A DNA stretch of 64,000 nt from Saprospiraceae bacterium (GTDB lineage Bacteria > Bacteroidota > Bacteroidia > Chitinophagales > Saprospiraceae). The notes under the pieces are model-generated. The model ran no database searches and had not been told where the DNA came from. It worked only from the letters and a program-made list of their open reading frames with translations. Both the position numbers and the translations under genes were made by a program. Shown in pieces: positions 1-7,961 of the stretch. The DNA lies in contig JAHDBH010000001.1 in NCBI GenBank assembly GCA_020630495.1, positions 17,889 to 81,888 of the forward strand, given 5' to 3'. The first letter of the stretch is position 1. Every line of letters begins with the position of its first letter.

Positions 1-224
1 CCGCAGGTCACCGTACACTCGTGCCTCAGACCATAGCCGCACTAGCTGATCATGGAGCCTCGCATATCAGAGTCATTGCGGGTGGGGTGATCCCTGAGCA
101 GGATTATGAGCAACTCTATCAGGATGGTGTAGATTTTATCTTTGGTCCAGGTACAGTTATTTCTCGAGCTGCCATAGAAATCCTAGAGCGCATGATCGAC
201 TCTCACGAATCCTCATCTACATAG
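1..224 (+). CDS. Methylmalonyl-CoA mutase family, C-terminal B12-binding domain (5' truncated)
   Basis: Only the last ~74 codons are in the window. The frame runs in from the left edge (codons start at base 3), so the GTG at 21 in the ORF track is an internal valine. The protein reads AGHRTLVPQ..., then GGVIPEQDYEQL and FIFGPGT. These are the signature ends of the cobalamin-binding Rossmann domain of methylmalonyl-CoA mutase-type enzymes, which interconvert branched and linear acyl-CoAs (propionate/succinyl-CoA). Which member of the family it is (MCM large subunit, MeaA-like, IcmF-like) cannot be decided from this piece. Its 3' end overlaps the convergent hemW by about 22 bp. Confidence 0.88.
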   Translation, partial: AGHRTLVPQTIAALADHGASHIRVIAGGVIPEQDYEQLYQDGVDFIFGPGTVISRAAIEILERMIDSHESSST

Positions 225-1351
225 AAGAGTTGACTTGCAGCTCCATCAGCAAATAATCTTCCAGTAGATGTGAGCTTGTAGCCCTGTGCAGTGCTACTTA
301 TCCACTCGGTAGGAATTGTATTTATTTCTTGTAAAAAATGATTAACATAGGCGGTATGATGTGTGCTGACATGATGCATAGAAATTCCATCTATGTGCCG
401 CAGTGCGGTCATGACGTATTCATTGTACCTATCTGAATCGGTCAGAATCTCCTGAGAGATAATTACTTCTGGGTGCCTTATATTTTTGATGTATAGAGGG
501 TTATTGGAAATATTCCAGTAGCGCGAAGCCCCATCATACGAGTGCGCTCCAGGGCCTATACCTAAGTATGAGCGGCCTGTCCAGTAGGCGCTATTGTGTC
601 TGGAACGATGAGATCGGCCATTGTCTCTACGTCTGGCGAAATTGGAAATTTCGTAGTGCTCATAATCGTGAAGAGACATCTGTTCCATGAGATATGCAAA
701 GTCACTTTGCTGTCTTTGATCAAGTGGCGCAGGCTGGCCGAGAGCAGCAATCTGATGAGAGAGGACTGTGCGTGGTTCTACCGTAAGGGCGTAGCAAGAG
801 TAGTGCGGAAGATTATATGCAAGGGCTTGCTCAAGGTCTTTTTCCCAGTGACCTGCCAGGTGCTCTGGTAGTCCATAGATGAGATCCATGCTGATATCGC
901 AGAATCCAGCTTGCAGAGCGTCGTCGATTACAGCTTCTGATTGTGCAGCTGTGTGGCTACGATTCATCCACTGGAGCGCCTCTTCGGAGAAACTTTGCAC
1001 TCCGATGCTCAAGCGATTTACGCCTGCTTGACGTATGGTGTCTAGATATTCTCGACTAAGGTCGTCAGGATTTCCTTCTAGTGTGATCTCGGCCGTCTGC
1101 GACAAGTCATAGTTCTGACTTGTCTCGTCCAGCAAGGCCTCGATCGTAGCAGCGGAAAGCACACTCGGTGTTCCACCGCCTAGATATACGGTCTCTACCG
1201 TGTCGCCATGGAGAAATGAGGCGCGTTCCCTCAGTTCGTAGCCAATGGCTTTGACCATATCTTCCAGGAGATCAAGCTGTGTGCTAAAGTGGAAGTTACA
1301 GTAGTGACATGCCTTTCGGCAAAATGGTATGTGAATGTAAATACCCGCCAT
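203..1351 (-). CDS. hemW: HemW-like radical SAM protein (haem chaperone)
   Basis: 382 aa radical SAM protein. The N-terminus MAGIYIHIPFC followed by RKACHYC gives the CxxxCxxC cluster-binding motif typical of HemW, and YLGGGTPS follows shortly after, also diagnostic. HemW is related to oxygen-independent coproporphyrinogen oxidase (HemN) but is thought to insert haem into apoproteins. The ORF track starts 30 codons earlier (1441). I chose 1351 because family members begin right at this M-A-G-I/V-Y-I-H-I-P-F-C sequence and the extra segment is hydrophobic junk. A TAnnTTTG-type box (TAGCTTTG, 1357-1364, minus strand) lies directly upstream, so the mRNA could be nearly leaderless. A copy of the dispersed hairpin element lies in codons ~9-14. 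Confidence 0.9.
   Translation of the reverse strand: MAGIYIHIPFCRKACHYCNFHFSTQLDLLEDMVKAIGYELRERASFLHGDTVETVYLGGGTPSVLSAATIEALLDETSQNYDLSQTAEITLEGNPDDLSREYLDTIRQAGVNRLSIGVQSFSEEALQWMNRSHTAAQSEAVIDDALQAGFCDISMDLIYGLPEHLAGHWEKDLEQALAYNLPHYSCYALTVEPRTVLSHQIAALGQPAPLDQRQQSDFAYLMEQMSLHDYEHYEISNFARRRDNGRSHRSRHNSAYWTGRSYLGIGPGAHSYDGASRYWNISNNPLYIKNIRHPEVIISQEILTDSDRYNEYVMTALRHIDGISMHHVSTHHTAYVNHFLQEINTIPTEWISSTAQGYKLTSTGRLFADGAASQLFYVDEDS
1310..1325 (+). repeat. Hairpin element copy (TGCC-TTTC-GGCA-AAA)
   Basis: Member of the dispersed family GNNC-TTTC-GNNC-AAAW. Strand is given for the TTTC orientation. Lies in hemW codons (CRKAC). Confidence 0.55.
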
Positions 1352-1444
1352 ATAGGCAAAGCTATAGCAAAGTGCAAGGTAGGGTAGGATAATCGCGCAT
1401 ACACTTGTCCAAAGGTTCAGAGCTGAGATGTTTACATTCACAGC

Positions 1445-2410
1445 ATGGGCTTATCATCACTTTGGCATCCTGAGCGCTATCATGGCTGGAGAAAATCTCG
1501 GAGTTACTTTGAAGGATGGTACTATAAGGTGGTAAGCGCTGACGAGAAATTTGCTATGGCGTTTATTCCTGGAATTGCCATGGATGCAGAGGGGAATCAA
1601 CAGGCATTCATTCAAGTCCTAGATGGTAGAGCTCGTACGGCGGCATATCACAAGTTTCCTGCTGAGGCATTCCAGATGTCACGTGATGATTTTAATCTTC
1701 GCATCGGCGGTAATCACTTTACTAGTGACAGTCTCGAGATCGACGTTGCTGGTACCAGGGCGTCTTTGACGTTTAGCGATATGGTGCCATGGCCATCCTC
1801 GTGGTATAGTCCTGGCATCATGGGGCCATTTTCATTTGTGCCGATGATGCAATGTTATCATGGAATACTAAGTATGGATCACCGTGTGAGCGGAACTATA
1901 GAGCACCATGGTCACAAGATCGATATGGATGGTGGGCGTGGCTATATGGAGAAAGACTGGGGGAGATCATTCCCTGAGGCGTACATATGGATGCAGAGTA
2001 ATCATTTTAGTGAATCGGGCATTTCTCTGAAGGCGTCTGTAGCCAAAATCCCCTGGATGGGTACTTCGTTCGTAGGTTTTATTGGTGGATTGTGGCTTGG
2101 TGATAGGTTGATACAATTTACGACGTACAATTTCAGTAGGCTGGTCCATTGCAAAGTAGATCAGGGGGAGGTGCAGTTGGAGCTAAGGAGTCCTAGGTTT
2201 ATTTTAGAGATCCAAGCTTTACGAGCTGCGAGTACGGAGCTAGCCTCGCCGATAATGGGTTTCATGGACGGTCGGATCGAGGAGAGCATGGAAGCCGAGT
2301 TGAGAGTGCTGCTGCGCGAACGGCGAGGGGGCGGTGTGGTGCTGGATGGAGTTGGTCGAAGTGGTGGGCTTGAGGTTGCGGGGGTGGTGCGGGAGCTTGA
2401 TACTTTATGA
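1445..2410 (+). CDS. Tocopherol cyclase-like protein
   Basis: 321 aa soluble protein resembling the Tocopherol_cycl family. It starts with WHPERYHGW and SYFEGWYYKVV, has GPFSFVPMMQCYHG near the middle, and GGRGYMEKDWGRSFP around residues 160-175. All are conserved blocks of that family, a lipocalin-like (CrtC/AttH-related) fold. Plant and cyanobacterial members cyclise prenylated quinols. Bacterial homologues outside phototrophs have unknown substrates, so the reaction here is inference only. The gene diverges from hemW. A 16-bp inverted repeat begins 9 bp after its stop codon. Confidence 0.75.
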   Translation: MGLSSLWHPERYHGWRKSRSYFEGWYYKVVSADEKFAMAFIPGIAMDAEGNQQAFIQVLDGRARTAAYHKFPAEAFQMSRDDFNLRIGGNHFTSDSLEIDVAGTRASLTFSDMVPWPSSWYSPGIMGPFSFVPMMQCYHGILSMDHRVSGTIEHHGHKIDMDGGRGYMEKDWGRSFPEAYIWMQSNHFSESGISLKASVAKIPWMGTSFVGFIGGLWLGDRLIQFTTYNFSRLVHCKVDQGEVQLELRSPRFILEIQALRAASTELASPIMGFMDGRIEESMEAELRVLLRERRGGGVVLDGVGRSGGLEVAGVVRELDTL

Positions 2411-2419
2411 ACTATCAAA

Positions 2420-2458
2420 AATTTAACATACATTTGACTGTAAAATGTATGTTAAATT
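2420..2458. promoter_or_regulatory. Perfect 16-bp inverted repeat, probable operator of the HTH-PRTase gene
   Basis: AATTTAACATACATTT, a 7-nt spacer (GACTGTA) and AAATGTATGTTAAATT are exact reverse complements. The repeat ends 15 bp before the start codon of the winged-helix/phosphoribosyltransferase gene. The stem is almost all A/T and is not followed by a T-run, so a binding site fits better than an intrinsic terminator, although it may also help terminate the upstream gene. Autoregulation is inference. Confidence 0.6.
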
Positions 2459-2473
2459 AATACCCTTCTTGCC

Positions 2474-3472
2474 ATGCCAACCATCAAAACTCTACCACAC
2501 ATCCTCGCCCTACTACACTCCTACCATACCCTGCGCCCTGTCCAAATTCACAAAATGACTGGAATCTCAAGACAGCAAATACACAACGTGCTCCGGTCGC
2601 TACTCCAACAAAACAAAATCATACGCCGAGGTAAAGCACCGCTCTCGTACTACTCTTTGAAAACAGCAGAGGTCAAAAACAACGATACAATCTTGGATAT
2701 CTCGCCGCAGCAGGCAGAACAGCTTGATAAAGACTTTGTGATTATCAAGAGAGAAGGTCGTCAAGTACACGGCGCCAGAGCGGTCTGCGACTACGCGCAG
2801 GAGCACAATGTTGATCCACAATCTGTAGCTGAGCAATTTTTAAAAGAACGCTCCGCCCTATCTCATTCCCTTTCCACCGCAGACAGCGGCGCAGCCGATC
2901 AGATAGAACTACTTGAGACTAAGACAGAGGTGGAAGAAGGGGTCATATCACGGTACAATTTTGCCGACTTTGTATCTGCAGGCAATTTTGGTATGACAGC
3001 CACCGCAAAGAAACTACGTGCCGCTAAGGCTAGTGATGACGGAGTGTTGCAGATGGAGTTATTTCAAAGCATAGAGAAGCAAGTTCACGAGTACATCATG
3101 GATTATGCGATTGATGCTGTCGCATTCATGCCAGGGTCATCCGCATGGGGGAAGCGATTTATGACACGCTGGAAAGAACACCTTGACTTACCACTTCCAC
3201 ATGTAGATCTAGTGCGTGCTGTGACGGATGTGTCCACTCCGCAGGACGCTATTTCTCTCAGAGAAGATCGTGCGGAGCATGCGGATTGTACGCTGATAGT
3301 CGCTGACCACAGGAGATTTGAGCATGTATTGATTCTAGATGATGAGTTGCTCACAGGTCGGAGTATGATGCATGCCAGCAGACGGATATTGGATGCAGAG
3401 GTGAGTGAGCGTGTATCGGCTTATACGATCACCTATGAGCATAGATCAGAAGATAATCCAGTACCAAACTGA
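2474..3472 (+). CDS. Winged-helix DNA-binding protein fused to a phosphoribosyltransferase domain
   Basis: 332 aa. Residues ~5-60 form a winged-helix segment (LRPVQIHKMTGISRQQIHNV, then a basic wing). The central part (~75-180) is unassigned. The last third resembles ComF/PRTase folds, with AVAFMPGSSAWGKRF around 215-230 and a PRPP-binding-type loop VLILDDELLTGRSM around 285-298. Bacillus PurR shows that a winged helix plus PRTase can be a ligand-responsive repressor. This protein has the same two-part logic but is not obviously PurR. It is preceded by a perfect inverted repeat and followed by a degenerate copy of part of its own coding sequence. Codon use at the 5' end is C/A-rich compared with neighbours, which hints at acquisition. 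No enzymatic role is claimed. Confidence 0.6.
   Translation: MPTIKTLPHILALLHSYHTLRPVQIHKMTGISRQQIHNVLRSLLQQNKIIRRGKAPLSYYSLKTAEVKNNDTILDISPQQAEQLDKDFVIIKREGRQVHGARAVCDYAQEHNVDPQSVAEQFLKERSALSHSLSTADSGAADQIELLETKTEVEEGVISRYNFADFVSAGNFGMTATAKKLRAAKASDDGVLQMELFQSIEKQVHEYIMDYAIDAVAFMPGSSAWGKRFMTRWKEHLDLPLPHVDLVRAVTDVSTPQDAISLREDRAEHADCTLIVADHRRFEHVLILDDELLTGRSMMHASRRILDAEVSERVSAYTITYEHRSEDNPVPN
2841..2892 (+). repeat. Imperfect direct repeat, copy A (inside the HTH-PRTase gene)
   Basis: This ~50-nt stretch aligns without gaps to 3473-3524, at roughly three quarters identity by eye. Here it encodes ERSALSHSLSTADSGAAD in the HTH-PRTase linker. Confidence 0.55.
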
Positions 3473-3524
3473 TAAAATAACGCTCCACCCAATCTCAAAC
3501 CCACTCCAGTGCAGACAGTGAAGC
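3473..3524 (+). pseudogene. Degenerate copy of an internal segment of the HTH-PRTase gene
   Basis: It begins immediately after the stop codon of the HTH-PRTase gene. Read in the frame equivalent to copy A it gives RSTQSQTHSSADSEAAH, compared with RSALSHSLSTADSGAAD, and carries stop codons on both sides. It looks like the remnant of a duplicated or recombined paralogue. Confidence 0.5.
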
Positions 3525-3552
3525 GGCACATTAACAAGACGCCAGCTGCCGT

Positions 3553-5154
3553 CTAGCTGAGCTTGTCGTAGTACTCTTTGTACTGCTCAAAACTAGTTTC
3601 AAATAGCTCCTTAAGTTCCTTTGCTTGCTTATCATATTCTTCCTCATTACGCCAAGTATCTCTGGGGTTCAAGATGGCATTGGGTACATCAGGACAGCGT
3701 GTCGGTATCTCTAGACCAAAAAATGGCTCCTTCGTAAATTCCACATCAGTCAATTTGCCCGAAAGGGCCGCCTTGATCATAGCCCTTGTAAATGTCAGCT
3801 CCAGTCGGCTTCCAGTGCCATAAGGACCACCGCTCCATCCTGTATTGATGAGCCATACGTCTATTCGCTTGTCTTTACGGCTACTTCCTTTATCCAGTTT
3901 TTCTCCGAGGAGACTAGCATATTTAGTGGGATGTAGCGGCAGGAAGGGTAAGCCAAAGCAAGCTGAGAAAGTAGCTTGAGGCTCATTGATACCAGCTTCT
4001 GTGCCTGCGATTTTAGCCGTATAGCCTAGCAGGAAATAATACATGGCCTGATCGCGATCCAGACGAGAGATAGGAGGTAGTACGCCAAAGGCATCACAGG
4101 TAAGGAAGAATATATTTTGTGGAGCATCTCCACGACTATTGTATACGATATTATCGATGTGATCTATAGGATAGCTGACACGAGTATTTTGAGTCTTACT
4201 ATCATCCTCATAGTCTACAAGTCGTAAGGACTTATCCTTAAATCCTACATTTTCTACCATGGCGCCAAACTTGATCGCGCGATAGATTTCTGGCTCTTTA
4301 TTTTCTGAAAGATCTATAGTCTTCGCATAGCATCCACCTTCAAAGTTGAATACATTCGCCTTAGACCAGCCGTGCTCATCATCTCCTATAAGTTTCCTAT
4401 CAGGATCTGTAGAGAGCGTAGTCTTTCCCGTTCCGCTGAGGCCAAAAAATAGGGCCGTGTCACCTTTTTTTCCCACATTAGCAGAGCAGTGCATACTGAG
4501 CACATTGTGCTCCGTAGGAAGGGTGCAATTCAATACAGAAAATATTCCTTTTTTAATTTCACCTGTGTAGGCCGTGCCACCTATGATGATCGTCTTTTCT
4601 GTAAAATTTATTACAGCAAAATTATCCTGACGAGTACCATCTGTATCAGGATCAGCCTTACAGCCAGGAGCTCCTAGTATGAGCCACTCATGGTCAAAGT
4701 CGCTGATCATGCGATCATCAGGCCGGAGAAACATATTATAGGCAAATAGATTTTGCCAGGGGAGCTCCGTGACTACACGTATATTGAGCTGATACTTGGC
4801 ATAGGCGCAGGCATATGCGTCTCGTACGTATATTTCTTTTTGATTATTAAGATGCGCAAGGACTTTATCCTTCAGTTTTTCATAGTGATCTTGACTGATG
4901 GGCTTATTTACATCACTCCAGTACACGTGCTCATCTGTGTAAGCGTCTTGGACTATAAATCGATCTTGTGGTGACCTGCCAGTAAATTTTCCCGTATCTA
5001 TAGATAGGGCTCCCGTAGAGGTCAGCTTGCCTTGATCGAGACTTATCGTCTTTTCAGCCAGTGCGGCAGGCGAGAGATTCCAGAAGCACTTAGGTGTGGT
5101 GATACCTACCGTGCTCAGATCAAAATTGGGGTTCTTAGTGCCTATGGATTTCAT
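3553..5154 (-). CDS. pckA: ATP-dependent phosphoenolpyruvate carboxykinase
   Basis: 533 aa, a normal length for the ATP-type enzyme. It converts oxaloacetate plus ATP to phosphoenolpyruvate, the first committed gluconeogenic step, in the cytosol. Visible motifs are TGRSPQDRFIVQD near the N-terminus, NFEGGCYAKTIDL, the kinase P-loop GLSGTGKTTLS with the metal-binding IGDDEHGWS just after it, and NTGWSGGPYGTGSR near the C-terminus. I start at MKSIGTKNPNFDL. The 16 extra codons in the track (MSCVTLVPLSYNQKNR) lack family similarity. It is convergent with the HTH-PRTase gene and divergent from a small ABM-like gene. A copy of the dispersed hairpin element lies antisense in codons for ALSGK. Confidence 0.97.
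   Translation of the reverse strand: MKSIGTKNPNFDLSTVGITTPKCFWNLSPAALAEKTISLDQGKLTSTGALSIDTGKFTGRSPQDRFIVQDAYTDEHVYWSDVNKPISQDHYEKLKDKVLAHLNNQKEIYVRDAYACAYAKYQLNIRVVTELPWQNLFAYNMFLRPDDRMISDFDHEWLILGAPGCKADPDTDGTRQDNFAVINFTEKTIIIGGTAYTGEIKKGIFSVLNCTLPTEHNVLSMHCSANVGKKGDTALFFGLSGTGKTTLSTDPDRKLIGDDEHGWSKANVFNFEGGCYAKTIDLSENKEPEIYRAIKFGAMVENVGFKDKSLRLVDYEDDSKTQNTRVSYPIDHIDNIVYNSRGDAPQNIFFLTCDAFGVLPPISRLDRDQAMYYFLLGYTAKIAGTEAGINEPQATFSACFGLPFLPLHPTKYASLLGEKLDKGSSRKDKRIDVWLINTGWSGGPYGTGSRLELTFTRAMIKAALSGKLTDVEFTKEPFFGLEIPTRCPDVPNAILNPRDTWRNEEEYDKQAKELKELFETSFEQYKEYYDKLS
3753..3768 (-). repeat. Hairpin element copy (GCCC-TTTC-GGGC-AAAT)
   Basis: Inside pckA codons for ALSGK. Confidence 0.55.
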
Positions 5155-5272
5155 ACGATTTTTCTGATTATACGACAAAGGTACAAGTGTGACACAGCTC
5201 ATTCAGTGTCAGTACGACACCTTCATCAAGTCCCCAAGTAAAATCTATCTTTATCGTATACAATCTGCTCTC

Positions 5273-5569
5273 ATGTACATAGATATGATATCTTATCGCC
5301 TCGCTGATGGCATCTCACAAGCCCACCTTATGGAAGTTGCAGAAAAGGTCGTGAAGCATTGGATGGCAGATCTACCTGGCTTCATCAGCTGGACCATACA
5401 TCAGGATCAAGAAGGTAATTACACAGATATTGTCAGGTGGCAGTCAGCAGAAGCAGCTGCTGACGCTCACAAGGGCATGGCTGATATCCCTGATGCTGGT
5501 GACTGGTACGCCTGCTATATGCCTGGGACTATCACGTCAAAGAATCTTACCGAGCTTAAGAGTTTTTGA
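5273..5569 (+). CDS. Small ABM-like (dimeric alpha/beta barrel) protein
   Basis: 98 aa (98 codons after choosing the ATG at 5273; a second ATG at 5285 is also possible). The pattern ISYRLADGIS...KVVKHWMADLPGFISWTIHQDQEGNYTDIVRWQSAEAAADAH matches the antibiotic-biosynthesis-monooxygenase-like ferredoxin-fold family: an opening strand, 'PGF.s....d..g...d...W.s.eaA..a'. Such proteins are cytosolic dimers, and only some are haem-degrading or quinone-forming monooxygenases. The function here is unknown. The gene is transcribed away from pckA and its end nearly meets the convergent DUF2490 gene. Confidence 0.7.
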   Translation: MYIDMISYRLADGISQAHLMEVAEKVVKHWMADLPGFISWTIHQDQEGNYTDIVRWQSAEAAADAHKGMADIPDAGDWYACYMPGTITSKNLTELKSF

Positions 5570-5582
5570 TCGCAAGACTCAT

Positions 5583-6242
5583 CTACTTCTTTGGCAATCG
5601 ATAGTCCAGAGTCACTACAAAGATGTCAAAGAAATCAAAGCGACTATTCACAAAGTCCTCGTACCAGTATGCCAGCTGCACCTTCCACTGAGGTGATAGC
5701 ACCACATCCAGACCCAGCTGATTCCGCCATCGCTGAGCCTGCTGTATGCCATCTACTCGGAAAAACAATTCTGTGGCGATATACGGCCTCAGTTCCAAGT
5801 TATCAGGATCACTATCTCGCGGTATCTGTGGTCTGAGTTGCAGTCCGTATCGCAGGAAGTCACCGTCTACGCGATCTTTGATATCCTGGGCCCAGTGCAC
5901 ACGCAGCCGCTGATTGATGGTCAAGCGAGGAATGAGATTTTTTTCTTGGAAGTTGACGTCTATGAAGATGAAGTTGCGATTAGTCGATTCCCATACGATC
6001 CAGTAGCGCTCCAGAAGATTTACACTCCACTTATCCGACAGTTTATACCTCGCATTGATATCCCAACTCAGATCCTGAGCATTTCGCAGACCTTGATTAT
6101 ATCTCGCGATAGGTCTCAGCCCATAGCTCCATTTATCGCCATCGCTGTAGCTGACTCGTGCAGAGGACCACAGCACCTGATCAGTCTGTGCAGTGGCGCT
6201 GTGCATACTCAGTGACAGATACAGTAGGATCAGCAAGCGCAT
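5583..6242 (-). CDS. DUF2490 family outer-membrane/secreted protein
   Basis: 219 aa with an N-terminal signal peptide (MRLLILLYLSLSMHSATAQ, cleavage after AQ). The mature part is a series of amphipathic strands with YGLRPIARYNQGLRNAQDLSWDINARYKLSDKWSVNLLERYW and a C-terminal ending in aromatic strand DYRLPKK, typical of the DUF2490 beta-barrel-like family of Bacteroidota. The track start (6260) is six codons longer. The ATG at 6242 puts the positive residue directly before the hydrophobic core. Its upstream has TATCTTTG (6258-6265, minus) overlapping a copy of the hairpin element. Confidence 0.7.
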   Translation of the reverse strand: MRLLILLYLSLSMHSATAQTDQVLWSSARVSYSDGDKWSYGLRPIARYNQGLRNAQDLSWDINARYKLSDKWSVNLLERYWIVWESTNRNFIFIDVNFQEKNLIPRLTINQRLRVHWAQDIKDRVDGDFLRYGLQLRPQIPRDSDPDNLELRPYIATELFFRVDGIQQAQRWRNQLGLDVVLSPQWKVQLAYWYEDFVNSRFDFFDIFVVTLDYRLPKK

Positions 6243-6246
6243 GAGA

Positions 6247-6262
6247 GGTCTTTCGACCAAAG
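6247..6262 (+). repeat. Hairpin element copy (GGTC-TTTC-GACC-AAAG)
   Basis: Between the -7 box and start codon of the DUF2490 gene, sharing bases with the -7 box. Confidence 0.6.
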
Positions 6263-6265
6263 ATA
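6258..6265 (-). promoter_or_regulatory. Probable -7 box (TATCTTTG) of the DUF2490 gene
   Basis: An exact TAnnTTTG match on the minus strand, 15 bp before the chosen ATG. Its final G is also the first base of a GAAA-loop hairpin (copy of the dispersed element), so the hairpin would sit at or near the transcript's 5' end. No clear TTG -33 box was found. Confidence 0.45.
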
Positions 6266-6303
6266 CTGTACTCGATCATCTACACGAGTGCACCTGCTCC
6301 TAG

Positions 6304-6975
6304 TCACGACAGCATTTGAGGTGCCAGTACTATGACAAATTCGCCCTTGAGGTTCATATCCTCCGATTGCTCTATCAGTTCAGCCAGACTGCCGCGATAC
6401 ACGGTCTCGTACATCTTAGAAATCTCCTTGACTACTGCCGCAGGCGTAGCTGGATCAAAGTGCTCGCTGAGCTGCTGCAGACACTTCACGACTCGGTAAG
6501 GACTTTCATACAGCGCTATAGTGCAGTCTAGTGAGGCGAGATATTGTAGTCGCGTCTGACGCCCCTTCTTCTGCGGTAAAAACCCTTCAAAATAAAATCG
6601 ATTACAAGGCAGTCCACTCATCACCAGAGCTGGCAATATCGCGCTAGCACCGGGTAAGCATGTCAGCTGTATATCATGCTCGTGGCACGCAGCTGCCAGG
6701 AGATATCCAGGATCGCTGATGCCTGGCGTGCCAGCATCTGAAATGAGGGCAATTTTTTCACCATTTTGTAATTTTTCGATGACACCACTGAGTTTCTTGT
6801 GCTCCGAGTGACTATGAAATGACTGGAGAGCCGTCCCGATATCATATTTCTGCAGTAGACGGCGCGATACCCTCGTATCCTCGCAGAGGATCAGATCTAC
6901 CTCGCGCAGCACATCTAGTGCGCGCAGAGTGATATCTTGTAGATTACCTACTGGCGTAGGCACCAGGTAGAGCAT
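6304..6975 (-). CDS. rsmI: 16S rRNA (cytidine-1402-2'-O)-methyltransferase
   Basis: 223 aa. RsmI uses S-adenosylmethionine to 2'-O-methylate C1402 in the ribosomal P site. Motifs: LYLVPTPVGNLQDITLRAL at the N-terminus, LILCEDTRVSRRLLQKY, FHSHSE, LISDAGTPGISDPGYLL and FEGFLPQKKGR, all diagnostic. It ends slightly short of longer family members that carry a C-terminal HTH-like extension. It lies 1 bp downstream of purS on the same strand (pssA-purS-rsmI), so probably co-transcribed. Confidence 0.95.
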   Translation of the reverse strand: MLYLVPTPVGNLQDITLRALDVLREVDLILCEDTRVSRRLLQKYDIGTALQSFHSHSEHKKLSGVIEKLQNGEKIALISDAGTPGISDPGYLLAAACHEHDIQLTCLPGASAILPALVMSGLPCNRFYFEGFLPQKKGRQTRLQYLASLDCTIALYESPYRVVKCLQQLSEHFDPATPAAVVKEISKMYETVYRGSLAELIEQSEDMNLKGEFVIVLAPQMLS

Positions 6976-6976
6976 A

Positions 6977-7231
6977 TTATTGGAGCTCTGCGATCTCGTA
7001 GGTATAGGACTCCATGATGGGATTCACGAGAAGCTGAGAGCAAGCTTGTTCTACCTCCTTGACAGCGTCATCCTTACTACTACTTGAGAGATACAGCTCT
7101 ATATGCTTTCCCACACGTACATCCGTGACAGAGCTGACGTCGATCTGCGATAGATTATTGGCTATGGTTTTACCTTGAGGGTCTAGGAGATCCTTGAGCG
7201 GAAGTATGTCGATTTTAGCCAGATATTTCAT
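6977..7231 (-). CDS. purS: Phosphoribosylformylglycinamidine synthase subunit PurS
   Basis: 84 aa. PurS is the small subunit bridging PurL and PurQ in the fourth step of purine synthesis. The sequence MKYLAKIDILPLKDLLDPQGKTI followed by DVRVGKHIELYL matches the family ('V.v.pk..vlDPqG.ai...l'). Its start overlaps the end of pssA by 17 bp, suggesting translational coupling. purL and purQ are not in the window. Confidence 0.88.
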   Translation of the reverse strand: MKYLAKIDILPLKDLLDPQGKTIANNLSQIDVSSVTDVRVGKHIELYLSSSSKDDAVKEVEQACSQLLVNPIMESYTYEIAELQ

Positions 7232-7961
7232 GCGTGGGTGGATTAAAGTTTGACTCGTATGGCAGTATGCCTAGATCTGTGAGCAAAGATAAGAGCAAGT
7301 ACACACCTATCGCAGGCAGCAGGGCGGCCTCTTTAAAGATCACGATGAGTGGAATACAGAGCAGGAGCGTCAGGTACTTTAACTGATTTCCCTGCCAGCC
7401 CCATCCAGCAAATTTGAAGCTAAATACTCTGAAATTCATATTCATAAACGCACCGAGCAGCACAGTCAACATCGTGAGCCAGATAGCACTACTGCTTATC
7501 ACCTGGAACCAAGGCAGAGCAAGCCACTCTATGATCAGTAGGCCAAATACCGCAGCAGCAGTCGCAGGAGTAGGCAATCCTCTGAAGCTGTAGGACTGAT
7601 CCTCATCTACATTGAACCGTGCAAGTCTCAGACCTGCCATCACAGTATAGAAGAAACCCACATACGGTAGCCAGTCTGGCGCAGATCCCACCATCACCTC
7701 GTGCGAGTGTCCGATCATCATATACAGCATCGCTCCAGGGACAAAACCAAAACTGATCATATCCGCCAGACTATCCAGCTCAGCCCCCACATCGCTGCTC
7801 GTATCCATCAGCCGTGCAATTGTCCCATCCAGAAAATCTGCCACAAAGCATATCAGCAGACACACAAAGGCATTGCCATAGGCCCCTGACAGCACAAACA
7901 CCGCCGCAAGGGATCCAAAAAACAGATTGGTCAGTGTCACGATATTGGGTAGATGGCTCAT
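7215..7961 (-). CDS. pssA: CDP-diacylglycerol-serine O-phosphatidyltransferase
   Basis: 248 aa multi-span membrane enzyme that makes phosphatidylserine, the precursor of phosphatidylethanolamine. The N-terminus LPNIVTLTNLFFGSLAAV is typical. The CDP-alcohol phosphotransferase motif DGx2ARx8Gx3Dx3D appears as DGTIARLMDTSSDVGAELDSLAD. The remaining hydrophobic segments extend to ~residue 235. It is the first gene of the pssA-purS-rsmI unit. The ~530 bp upstream are gene-free. Confidence 0.93.
   Translation of the reverse strand: MSHLPNIVTLTNLFFGSLAAVFVLSGAYGNAFVCLLICFVADFLDGTIARLMDTSSDVGAELDSLADMISFGFVPGAMLYMMIGHSHEVMVGSAPDWLPYVGFFYTVMAGLRLARFNVDEDQSYSFRGLPTPATAAAVFGLLIIEWLALPWFQVISSSAIWLTMLTVLLGAFMNMNFRVFSFKFAGWGWQGNQLKYLTLLLCIPLIVIFKEAALLPAIGVYLLLSLLTDLGILPYESNFNPPTHEISG

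Noticed and set aside
3537-3554. AGACG...CGTCT hairpin between the HTH-PRTase gene and pckA
   Set aside because: Short stem, no T-run; not convincing as a terminator.
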